A stretch of 64,000 nucleotides of DNA, taken from the NCBI GenBank assembly GCA_037178675.1, contig JAYMGJ010000734.1:59463-123462 (forward strand), given 5' to 3'. This document shows positions 47,699 through 58,600 of this stretch, piece after piece. The translations under genes were made by a program, and so were the position numbers. The notes beneath the pieces were generated by a model. That model had not been told where the DNA came from and ran no database searches. It worked only from the letters and a program-made list of their open reading frames with translations. Within the stretch, counting starts at the first letter, position 1. Every line of letters starts with the position of its first letter. This DNA is from Scleroderma bovista (taxonomy: Eukaryota; Basidiomycota; Agaricomycetes; Boletales; Sclerodermataceae).

Positions 47699-50600
47699 AT
47701 AGCAACTCCCGAGACTCCGCACAGAGTGGGAGTTGTGTTGTTCCTGACTGTGCACCTATGGAGGCCTGACTCAATGCAGCCACTCTTTCCGATCTGAATT
47801 CTCTCCGACCCTCAGTAACAATCATTGACCATACTATGCCTTCCTTTCCTGCATTAGTAGATTCGGGTTCTACCCACTGTTTTGTAGATCCGTCATTTGC
47901 CAATATGAACACTCTTTCACACTACTTGGTATCCCCAATCATTCTCCGTCTATTCGACGGTACCACCACCACCATAATCACCGAAGCAACCGATCTACCC
48001 ATCTGATTTCCCTCTGGCGACGTCACCCCGATGACATTTTATGTCACCCCATTGGACTCTGACTGTAAGATCGTTCTCGGACATAACTGGCTCACCCGAT
48101 ACAATCAGTCGATTGACTGGGTACTGAGCAGTATCGAGTTCAGAACATCCATGCAGCAAGTGCCAATCCCGAGCTCACTCCCCGACCCTGTAGCACCCTC
48201 ACCGAGCATGCTGAGACTCGACGCTACGTCAGTCTTGTCTCCTTCCCCGACCGACTCGCCTCAGGCTCCCGGTCTTTGGGCACCTCCTATCACTCTCATC
48301 AACGCTGCAGCCTTTCTGAAGGCTTGCCAACTCGATGGCTCTCAACAGTTCTCTATTCAGCTGAAACCTGACGGTAGCTTTCGCGCTGTGTCGGTTGACG
48401 CTGCTCCCGACCTCTCCTCTGTCCCCAAGGCATACCACGACTTTGCCGGCATCTTTAGCAAGGCGAAAGCATCGGTACTCACACCTCATTGGGAATATGA
48501 CCTTAAGATAGAACTGGAAGAAGGAGCGCCATTGCCACCCAGAAGACTCTACTCTTTCTCCCCCGTCGAGCTCAAAACCCTTCGGGCATTCATCGACAAA
48601 AACCTTCGCTTTGGTTTCATCTGTCCAACCTCATCCTCCCATGCAGCCCCTGTCCTCTTCATAAAGAAGAAGGACGGCTCTCTCTGACTTTGTGTCGACT
48701 ACCGAGGACTCAACAAAATATCAAAGAAGGATTGGTATCCCCTACCCCTCATCTCCGACCTACTCGACTCCCCAAGTTGGGCAAAGGTCTACACTAAAAT
48801 CGATCTTTGACATGCCTACCATCTGGTTCACATTGCTGAAGGTGATGAGTGGAAAACCGCCTTCAGGACTCGCTATGGCTCATATGAGTGGCAGGTGATG
48901 CCCTTCGGTCTCACCAACGCCCCTGCAGCCTTTCAGCGCTTTGTCAACTCAGTCTTGGCGGACATGCTCGATGTCTGCGTTGTGGTCTACCTCAATGACA
49001 TCCTAGTCTACTTGGACAACATGGAGGACCATACCAAGCACATTTGGGAAGTGCTTTGGCGACTCCGCCAGCACAAGCTTTACGCCAAACCAGAAAAGTG
49101 TGAGTTCCATTCGGACTCGGTGGAGTACCTTGGGTACTTCCTCTCCCCCGACAGTTTGACAATGTCGCAAGACAAAGTCAAGACAATCTGCGATTGGCCC
49201 GAACCTCGCAAGGTGAAGGACATCCAGTCCTTCCTGGGCTTTGCGACCTTTTACTGTCGATTTATCTTCAATTACTCTGATATAGTGGTTCCATTAACTT
49301 GGTTGACATGGAAAGATGCCCCCTGGGATTTCTCTGATGTCTGCTGACGGTCATTCAACCAACTCAAGGAGGCCTTCACCACAGCTCCCATCCTCACCCA
49401 CTTCCAGCCAGGTGCCCAACTAACAGTCGAGACCAATGCTTCGGACTACACAATCGCCGGTATCCTATCCATCACAGGTTCGGATGACAAGATACAACTG
49501 ATTGTGTTTTACTCTCGCACTCTGACCGCACCCGAGCTAAATTATGATACCCACGACAAGGAGCTCCTTGCTATCTTCGAGGCCTTCAAGACCTGGTGTC
49601 ATTATCTGGAGAGCCCTGCCTTCCCGATCGACGTCGTGACCGACCACAAAAACTTGGAGTATTTCTCCACCTCTAAGGTTCTCACCCGTCGGCAAGCCCG
49701 ATGGTCAGAATATCTCTCGTCTTTCAACCTGATCATTTGTTTCCGACCTGGTAAACTTGGTGCAAAGCCCGACACCTTGACTAGATGCTGGGACGTCTAC
49801 CCCAAAGAGGGGGATAGGGGCTTTGCCCCAGTCAATCCACAGAACCTCCGACCGGTGTTCATGGCTGAACAGCTCACTGATTCCCTTCGCGTGACATATC
49901 TACACACCCCAGTACTCAGAGCTAGTGCACTCATGGATGTTGAGCATCTCCACGCTGATATCCTAGCCAATCTCCCAACCGATCCCATCGCTAAAGTCCA
50001 CCTCTTGGACACATCGAATCCCCGATGGTCAACCAATGAGACTGGTTACCTACGTCTCGATGGTCACATGTACGTCCCCGAGGCCGATGACCTATGTCTT
50101 CATGTCCTCAGATACAAGCATGACCATCCCCTATCGGGACACTTCAGTCAGAACTGCACTCTAGAGCTTATTCGTTGCGAATACACATGGCCAGGCATTC
50201 GTACTTACGTGAAGGACTATGTCAAGTCCTGCACGGCCTGTGCCCAAGCTAAGACACCATGTCACCAAACCTATGGGATGCTCAAGCAATTACCAGTCCC
50301 TGACTGACCTTGGAATTCCATCTCGATGGATTTCATCGAGCAACTCCCATCCTCATCCGGCTTCACAGCCATACTGGTAGTCATAGACCGACTATCAAAG
50401 CAAGCTATATTCATCCCGACTCACGACACAATAACTTCCCCCAAGCTCGCACAGCTCTTCCTACTCCACGTCTTTGCTAAGCACGGCGTCCCCATGCATG
50501 TAACATCTGACCGAGGCTCAGAGTTCGTCTTGCATTTCTTCTGATCACTCGGTAAGGCCTTAGATATGAAATTACATTTCACTTCGGGCTATCACCCAGA

Positions 50601-51414
50601 AGGTGACGGACAGACCGAGCGAGCTAGTCAAACACTCGAGCAATACCTCAGGATGTACTGCAATTACCAGCAGGACAATTGGTTGGACCTACTACCTCTC
50701 ACCGAGTTCGCCTACAACAATGCCCCTAGCACTACGACTGGTGTCTCACCGTTCTTCGCGAACAAAGGATACCACCCGAACCTCACTGTGCACCCCGACC
50801 GCGATCTCTCATCGGCTCGGGCACGGGAATACACAGTTGACTTAGAGTCATTGCATGAGTACCTACGTGAAGAAATGGCTGCTGCCCAAAAAAGGTATCA
50901 AGGCCCTGCTGACGTCAGAAGATCACCCGCACCTGATTTCAAAGTTGGTGATCAAGTATTCGTCAAAGCCAAGTATTTCAGGTCTACCCGACCGTCAAAG
51001 AAACTCTCCGAGAAGAATCTCGGTCCCTACCCAATCATTGCCCAAGTCGGCACCTTATCGTTCACAATCCGTCTCCCCGACTCTATGCGTGCTGTCGATC
51101 CTGTCTTCCACGTCTCACAGCTCGAACCAGCAACACCGAACACAATACCAAATCAGTCACAACCTCCACCACCTCCCATTGAAGTCGACAGTGAACCCGA
51201 ATTCGAGATCACCAAGATCCTCGATTCAAAGTTCAACCAACGTCAATGTCAATGCCCACTCCTGTACCTAGTTAGATGGGCTGGTTACAAAGGTACCAAC
51301 GAAGAAACATCTTGGTTAATTGCAACCGAGCTCGGACACGCATCAGAACTTGTGGCCGACTACCACAAAGCCTACCCAACTAAGCCAGGCCCCTTAGAAA
51401 GCCTCTCACACTAA
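47698..51414 (+). pseudogene. Gypsy-1 pol with seven TGA stops
   Basis: A single frame, with no indel over 3.7 kb, holds the protease (ALVDSGSTHCFVD), RT ([25 protein letters not shown] in place of YxDDIL), RNase H (VVTDHKNLEYFS), integrase zinc region (HPLSGHFSQNCTLELI; CTACAQAK), integrase core (SMDFIEQLPSS; TSDRGSEFV; FTSGYHPEGDGQTER) and a chromodomain (YLVRWAGYKGTNEETSW). Stops are TGA at 47767, 48004, 48685, 48808, 49345, 50305 and 50542. At every one the family has Arg, so each fits CGA to TGA. Many other Arg positions read Trp, Cys or His, also CpG transitions. Confidence 0.92.
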
Positions 51415-51513
51415 GTCGTCCAAATCACCGAACAAAAGTCTATTGACAAGTGTACAAAACAAAGTAAAAAGAAAAAAGAAAACTAAATACAAGTACATTT
51501 TAGTCCAGTCTGA

Positions 51514-52540
51514 CTACTCGGACTCGCCCTCTCCGTCTTCGTCTCCCAACTCCTCCTGTTCTTTGCTCCCCTCAGGCATCACCTTGCCCTTGCCCTTCGG
51601 GTCCGCTGCCCTTTTCGTCTCCCAGACGATCCCTTCCACCTGTTGACCCAGTTTGGCCAACTCCTTTGTATTGCGGTCGATCGCCACCACGATCTCCCTG
51701 AGTCGGCAGTCCAAGACCAGCGCGACTGGGTCAGGCCAATTCGAGGGACCAGCCACCGAGAAGCCGCCCATGGCCACTTCGATCTCCTTGGTGCTCGCGG
51801 CCTCGGCCATTGCCTTCTTCGTCCGCTTCCTCTTTTCGCCTCCTCTCAGCAATGTTTCCACCTCCGTCTTCTCACCCTGTTTCCTCTTCTCCCCACTCGC
51901 TGACCTTTCCATCGCCGCCGTCGACACACCAAAGGTGCACTTGACCTTGGACCGTTGACACCGACTACAAGTTGGTGTGCACGCACCATCAGCCAGCTCG
52001 CACCCACTGCTGTCGCCGCTCCACCTGCATCGGTTGCAAGGGGGCTTGAACCCCATTATGCCCGTGTTGGAATGGGCAGCGACCTGACGAGGCTAATCAA
52101 ATAATAAATCAGCAAAGGTCAATAAAGAATTAATAACGACGCACCTTGGGCTTCGGCCCCAGCCCCAAACGCTCCCTCATCACCTCACCAGCCGCGAGCG
52201 ACTTGGCCTTCTCTCTCGCCCTCACCTCCGCCTTGGCCTTGTGCTTTGCCTCAAAATCTGCCTGCGCCTTCGCCTCGGTGACCTTCTTTGCCTCCTCTTT
52301 GGCCTTCTGCTTCTCTTCGGTGATTCTCCTCACCTCCTCCTCAGCCTTCTTCCTGGCAGCCTCCTCCGCCAACCTCCTCGCCTCTTGTTCGGCTGCCTGT
52401 TTCATCAATCACTCCCAACGTCTCCACGATTGCTCGTTGAACTTCACGATTTGGACTTGGATCAAGTCGGTTGGTTTCCCTTCCAACTTGGGCAAAGCAG
52501 CGCACGTCCAGTCAATGTTGTTGGTGTTGCCAGCAGACAT
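51514..52540 (-). pseudogene. Antisense two-exon gene inside Gypsy-1: coiled coil plus Zn2Cys6-like
   Basis: On the strand opposite gag-pol, between the pol stop and the 3' LTR. Exon 1 is 52145-52540 (ATG 52540: MSAGNTNNIDWTCAALPK), exon 2 is 51514-52092. The 52-nt intron has gtgcgt, a branch-like tgatttatta and gattag; joining is phase 0. The product, about 324 residues, has a helical Ala/Glu/Lys-rich coiled coil (RLAEEAARKKAEEEVRR) followed by a Cys cluster C-x2-C-x8-C-x6-C-x3-C-x2-C-x6-C whose second half (CSRCQRSKVKC) is like fungal Zn(II)2Cys6 DNA-binding domains. A basic patch (GGEKRKRTKK) and an acidic C-terminus follow. One stop, TGA at 52411-52409, stands where CGA would keep frame. 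Function unknown; DNA binding is inferred from the Cys pattern. Confidence 0.75.
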
Positions 52541-52704
52541 GGATAGAATCAAGTAGTTGTAAAAAGAGGATTTGTTGGGTTACCATCACCGAAGGCCAGT
52601 CTTAAATACACCCTAACTGATTTTCAAACCCAGACAATGGTCGCACACAATCGGTGTGGAATATGCATTGCAGCCTTGTGGGCTCGGCCCTAAGAGGGGG
52701 ATAC

Positions 52705-53329
52705 TGTCACGACCGTGACACCCAATCACCCTGTACCCTGTTGTCCAATCACGTCCACACGTTCGCCACCCGTTTATTGTATATACTCCCTTTTCCATTT
52801 CTCTCTATCTGTCCTGTATCGCCACCGATCGGTGAGCATGTTGTCCGATCTGTCTCTCTGTACTATTACCTAATATGTTTCTTTTCTCGTTTCTGGTTAC
52901 TGTACGTTCCCATCCCATTACATTACTAATATAATACCTATCGATAATCCGGTTATCGCATTTACCGTACTTACTCAGCACGCAGTGCGACTGTGCTCGT
53001 CGTTCGTCGGTAATCCTGACTTCCCGTACATCGCCTCATCCGTTCCACTCAGTATAAATACTTAGATACTCGGTCTGTTGTAGTTTCAGTTCAAATATCA
53101 AATAAGATACTTCTCATCTGTTCTCTCTTCATGCTCTCTGCCTCTGCCCTCGTACAAGTACTCGGTCATCGACCGTTTACCCTCAGACTCTCCATATAAC
53201 CCTCAGTCGGCCTTCCTAATACTTGGGAAGCGAGACTACGCTACGTAGCATCTTGGTCTTACCACTAGGCCAACCTCTGACCCCCAGACCCCTTGTAGAG
53301 ATCAGATCGGTGAAGAACCAGTCTTGACA
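52705..53329 (+). repeat. 3' LTR of Gypsy-1
   Basis: It starts with the palindrome TGTCACGACCGTGACA and ends TCTTGACA; 625 bp. The TATA-like cagtataaatact is at about 53050. It keeps many CpGs that are lost in the 5' LTR. Confidence 0.92.
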
Positions 53330-53441
53330 CTTCTCCACTTGGAGAGCCTCCTCCCCTGCTCAGTGTCACCCACCTGGGGCCTTTGTTGAAGATCTCAGTG
53401 ATGACCTAGGTGATGACCATCCTGGTGACAATGGCCCTGGT
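53330..53441 (+). pseudogene. Gag scrap of a second Gypsy-1 family copy
   Basis: These 112 bp match 46493 onward of Gypsy-1 gag (cttctccacttggagagcc) and so lie directly behind an LTR, with the 174-bp leader missing. All differences I checked at CpG sites are TpG or CpA. It is cut off by the insertion of Gypsy-2. Confidence 0.85.
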
Positions 53442-54294
53442 TGTAACAGTCTAACTTTTTATCTTATCTAATCTACAGTTAGATGACATCTTATCTTATC
53501 GTACCATAGTATCTTATCTAGTGCACCCTATCTGTAGGTCTGTCTAGACTACAGCCTCGTGCTGTACATGCTGTATCCCTTGATGTCATTAGCATAGCCT
53601 TACCACAGGATGGCAGCTGTGTTCACTGCCTTGTACAGCATACAGCCTCATGGATAGCCTCGCACAGGACATGTGTAGTGTAGTATATATACTGCTGCAA
53701 TCCAGCATCCAGAGGCTCTCCATTCGAGCTCTCTTTGGGTCTTTGCTCTAAGATCTCTAGTCCTATCCTCCTCAGAGTCTTTCATGTGGTAGTTCTTTGG
53801 GTTGTCTGCCCTTAGGGTTGTCTCACTAGAGCTCAAATCTACCCATCTTACTTCGTCTACCACGCGCTTGCTCAGCCTAGTAGAGCGACTATACCCGGAC
53901 TCCAGGGTTAAGGAGCTTTCTTTCACACCCTTCACATTCGTACATGGCCAGCCTTTAGTGCCGTTCCCTGTAGCCCACTTGGGTTTGGGAGTTTCTAGTA
54001 CCTAGTCATTTACGTATCATACACCAGCCCAGGGTTGTGCCTGGTGTCTGTAGAGTGGCTCCCATTCAAGTGTGGCTCGCACCTGCAAGGAGATTGAGCC
54101 ATAGTTACCCGTAGTTCCTCTGTCCGTGGAGAGGTAGACCTGTGATCTGCAGCCAGTGGCCATTTGTTTCTGCATAGCTGTGCCACTGCCCTGACCTGGT
54201 GAGCACAACAGGCGAACAGAAGCTTACGCTTAGTTCATTGGAACACCTGTGAGGATCTAGTCCCGATATACCGCTACCTCTATGTTACTATACA
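53442..54294 (+). repeat. 5' LTR of Gypsy-2 (right border approximate)
   Basis: The start TGTAACAG pairs with gttactataca at 54284-54294 as a plausible inverted end. Promoter-like sequence (gtagtatatatactgc) is at about 53680. The 3' LTR is not in the window, so the right end cannot be proved. Confidence 0.55.
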
Positions 54295-54626
54295 AGTTAG
54301 TCACCATACCTCCCTACGAGTACTCCTTCAGTCAGGCAGGTCGCCTGATAGTCACCTACGATACCCGTTACCCCCTTCCTCTTACACCCACTCAAGAAGC
54401 TGCCTGAGAAGCAGACTTCAGAAGGATTGAGCAGGCGAGCACCTCCTTCCGCCATTACAACCTCATTGTCGACACTCTCACCGACCTTTTCCTCGACAAC
54501 CCCTGCTACTACATTGAAGCAGAACTGGACCTCCCACTTGCATGTCACCGTACGTTTCGCACTTCCCACCTCTACCCTGCACGTCCCCAAGGCGCCCCCT
54601 ACTCCCGTTTTCACCTGTATTAGACA

Positions 54627-55643
54627 ATGGATCAGCATCAGGGTCAACACCAGGATGCCCTCCAGAATTTTTTCCTTCAGCTCGTGCAGGGGCAAATCAA
54701 CCTGCAAAATAGTATCCAGGCCCTTGCTGATGTGCAACAGGGTCTTGCTCCCACAGCCCCTGGGGCACCCACGGCACCGCCTCGTGCCCCTAAAAAGATT
54801 GTCGCTGAACCTGGGAATTACGATGGCTCCCCCCAGGCCTTCAGAGTTTGGTGGAGCAAAATGAAACTGTGGGTCATGATGAACCAGAGGAGCAGCCTCC
54901 TTACCAGGAATAGTGAAATTATGGCGGCCGTTCTCTCCAGGTTCGAAGGGCCTAAAGCTGGGCATTGGGCCCAGGTAAAATTGGACTACTACCTTAGTCC
55001 AGGAGTTGAGTACCCGACATGGGATGCACTCCAGGCCGAAATAACTGGCTTTTTCGTGCCTGGCAACAACACTTACTGGGCTAGGTCCCAGTTGCTAAAG
55101 TTGTGCCAAGGCCCCCGTCAGCGAGTGGACAACTTCGTCGCAACTTTTGAGTCGCTCAAAGTCGAGAGTGGCTGTCCCGATGCCTATGCTAGGGACTTGC
55201 TCGAAAGGGCAGTACAGAGGCAGGTCCTCCAGCAGGTCTATCTCCTGGCGAAGGACCACTCCACCTATGCAGAGCTAGCCACCTCGGTTAGAACCATCGG
55301 AAGAGCTCAGGAGCTCTTCCTGATTAATACACAGGGTGGTGCCCGCTATTATCAGCAGGGGAGTGGCTCCTCCTCTTATGGAGTAACGCCGGGCGCTGGC
55401 GCCCCAATGGATATCAGCGCTGCTCAGCAGCAAAGTCAGCAGTGGAGTAAAGGGCCCCAATGCTATAATTGCCAGGGATTTGGCCACATCGCTCGCAAGT
55501 GTAGCCAACCACATCACCCATGTCGAGGGCAACCCCAGCAAACCTGGGCTGTACAGCCCCAACCTGACAATGAATGTGTTAACACTGTTCGCGGCATGTC
55601 CTTCTCCGAAATGAGGGACTATTTCAAGAATTTAAAAGATTAG
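54627..55643 (+). CDS. Gypsy-2 gag
   Basis: An intact frame of 338 residues starts MDQHQGQHQDALQNF. The capsid part is FRVWWSKMKLWVMMN, GHWAQVKLDYYL, WARSQLLKLCQGPRQRVDNF; the zinc knuckle is CYNCQGFGHIARKC (C-x2-C-x4-H-x4-C). It ends at TAG 55641-55643. Confidence 0.9.
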   Translation: MDQHQGQHQDALQNFFLQLVQGQINLQNSIQALADVQQGLAPTAPGAPTAPPRAPKKIVAEPGNYDGSPQAFRVWWSKMKLWVMMNQRSSLLTRNSEIMAAVLSRFEGPKAGHWAQVKLDYYLSPGVEYPTWDALQAEITGFFVPGNNTYWARSQLLKLCQGPRQRVDNFVATFESLKVESGCPDAYARDLLERAVQRQVLQQVYLLAKDHSTYAELATSVRTIGRAQELFLINTQGGARYYQQGSGSSSYGVTPGAGAPMDISAAQQQSQQWSKGPQCYNCQGFGHIARKCSQPHHPCRGQPQQTWAVQPQPDNECVNTVRGMSFSEMRDYFKNLKD

Positions 55644-55684
55644 AGAGTGAGGATACAACGGGCACCCTTGCTCTTGAGTCTGAA

Positions 55685-58600
55685 TTGGACAGTGCAGTAA
55701 GGATCTTGGACTATTGTCTCTCCTGTGCTAAATCCCCTGAAGCACAGGATATTTATAAATACCACATCTCTCTTCTTTCTCATAAAATACAGAAAACCCA
55801 TAAAAAGTCACCTTCTGTAGTTTCTCCTGTTTCAGTCTCCTTCAACAAGTACTCTGTTTTGTCGGTAGATAGTATGGACTGTAGTGACTTGCCTGTATCT
55901 ATTGAACCCTCTAAGGGAGTCCCTGCAAAGGGCTTGGCACCGGAGGTTAAATTGTGTGTGCTTAATTCCCTGTTGAATACTACTGTTTCTTCTCCTTTGG
56001 CATCTGAGGAACCGGAAAGCCCCACGGGAACCGAAGAAGTGTCTTTCTTAGACTTACGAACGTCCTTCACCTTGGAACGTGAAGTGAACCCGTCTGCATT
56101 TGTGGACCCCTTAATGTTATTGAAGTAGACACCCTTCTAGACAGTGGTGCTACTGGATGCTTTGTTGACAAGAGCTGTGCTCTTGATAGACGATTACAGT
56201 TATCTAAGCTGGTAAAGCCTGTTCCAGTGCTTAACATAGATGGCACCAGGAACCAGGAAGGCAATATCACGCATTATGTATTACTTACAGTTGGTATTGG
56301 GAAACACGCTGAAAAGCTTTGGTGTGCAGTCACTTGCCTTGGAAAGGTCCCCCTTATCCTCAGCCACACCTGGCTTAGAAAGCATAACCCCGATATTGAT
56401 TGGGTAACCGGACAAGTTAATTTAACTAGGTGTCCCCCTGAGTGCAAGTCTCTCTTGGAAACACGCTTCGCTAAATTATTATGTCAAAACGAATCTCAGG
56501 AAACTTGGATTCAGGCTTTGAAGGCTCACGAGTCAAAGGTTGCTATCGATGAGACAACCCTTGAAGAAGCCCAGAAGCTTGTACCCTGAGAGTACTGGGA
56601 ATATTTAGATGTCTTCTCAAAGAAGTCATCCGAACACATGCCACTTAGAAAACCGTGGGATCATGGTATAGATCTCAGGGAGGACTTTCCACCTAAGAAA
56701 GGGTGTTTGATACCCCTGTCAGTGGATGAGCAGAAGGAAGTTGAGGACTTTGTTGATGACCAGCTTGCGAAAGGATATATTCACCTGTCCGTTTCCCCTC
56801 AGACTTCCCTTGTCTTCTTTGTCCCTAAAAGGATGGCAAAAAGTGCATGGTTCAGGACTATTGTTATTTAAATGAATGGACCATTAAAAATAATTATCTG
56901 CTTCCCTTGATCAGTCAGCTTGTCGACAAGCTGAAAGGATGTAAACTCTTCACGAAGATGGATCTTCGGTGAGGATATAATAATGTCTGTATCAGGGAAG
57001 GTGACGAGTGGAAAGCTGTGTTTGTAACGCACAAAGGGGCTTTTGAGCCCGTTGTTATGTATTTTGGTCTATGTAATTCACCTGCGACATTCCAGAAGAT
57101 GATGAATGAAATCTTCCATGATATGTCGGATGTCTGTGTGGTGTATATTGATGACCTAATGATATTTACAAACACGGACGATCAGGATAAGCATGACAAG
57201 ATCATGCTTGAAGTCTTAAAACGTTTACGTGATAATGACTTGTTTGTCAAACCCGAGAAGTGTCGCTTCCACATTACCGAAGTCGACTTCCTCGGAATGA
57301 TGGTCTCACGTGATGGGATAAAGATGGACCCTGAAAAGGTTAATGCTATTTTGAAGTGGCCTGAGCCAACAAATGTCAAACAAATTTGCACATTCTTAGG
57401 CCTCGGCAACTTCTATAGACAATTTATTAAAGACTATGCGATCATGGCTAGGCCATTGACGGACTTAACGTGTAAAGATGTTGTGTTCCACTTCGGTGAT
57501 AAGGAACGCACTGCGTTTGAAGCATTGAAGGCTGCTTTTACTCGTGCACTGGTACTTCAGTACCCTGACCAGCACTGCGAATTCCACCTCGAAACTGATG
57601 CGTCTGGGTTCGCTGTCGGGGGAGTGATATCCATTAAGTGTGAGGATGGCAAATTCAGACCAGTAGTGTACATGTTGCACTCTATGACACCGCCAGAACA
57701 CAACTATTCTATTCACGACAAGGAAATGCTGGCCATTATAAAAGCAACAGAGGCCTGGCGCTGTGAGTCAAAGTGTGGACTTGGGTCGGAGTAATAACCC
57801 AAACACAACACCAACAAAGGACTACGAAAATGTGCGAGTGGTGGTTTACCTCTGCGGTGTCCAGAGAGGATGTGCTGAGGAGGGGGGAAGGGGATCTACA
57901 CCAACAGGGTGATGCAGACGGTGATGCAGGATACTCCTGGGGTACAGGAGTAATAGAAGACGAAGGGGATAGGGGTCTGGACTCTTCCTAAGGCCTAGGA
58001 AGTGTCAAAGCGGGGATTGGGTTGACTGAGACTGAAACAGCGATACTACACCTAGAGATTGGTGCAGCAAAGGGGCAGGGATGCCTCTGATGTCCAGAGG
58101 CGAGGAAGATTGACTGGTATGAAGCCTAGACTCCGCTTGAGCCTAGTATAAGGAATAGATCTTGAATAACTTGGATAAACTTGACAATATTGAGCCTTTA
58201 GACCTTCACTGAAGCCTACAAGGACTCAAAGACTGAAGGGATACTGATTGAGAGAGTCTGAGAGAGGGATAATTTCGTGCAATTGGGTCCTCTATCACTG
58301 GGCTGGGCCCAGGGGTTTAAATACATGGGGGGGGCACAGCATTAAAGTACAAAAAGAGAAGAGAGTAAGCAGAATTTGTCAAGGATTGGTAAGGGATTGG
58401 TAAGAGCTTTGTAAGGGGTTTGTAAGCGATCAGTAAGCAAGGGATAAGCAGGAATGAGTAAGCATAGGAAGCATGAATAAGCTGCTGAGTAAAGGAATGA
58501 GTAAGCTGCATGACAAGATTGATTGGTAAGGGAGTCAGTCATCAGCTGAGTAATATACCAAAAATGCAAAAGGGATAGAGTAATACTGATGACAAGAGAG

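Larger units (their letters stand above)
42804..53329 (+). mobile_element. Gypsy-1: Ty3/gypsy chromovirus with nested transposon and antisense gene
   Basis: The element runs from the 5' LTR (TGTCATGACTGTGACA) to the 3' LTR end (GTCTTGACA). Order: LTR, gag, protease, RT, RNase H, integrase with C-terminal chromodomain, antisense gene, polypurine-like tract (taagaggggg) at 52691-52700, LTR. Subtracting the 2,889-bp pogo insertion and its target duplication, the LTRs are 626 and 625 bp. No target-site duplication matches, because the right LTR is joined to another gag copy. The element is dead: pol has seven stops. Confidence 0.92.
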
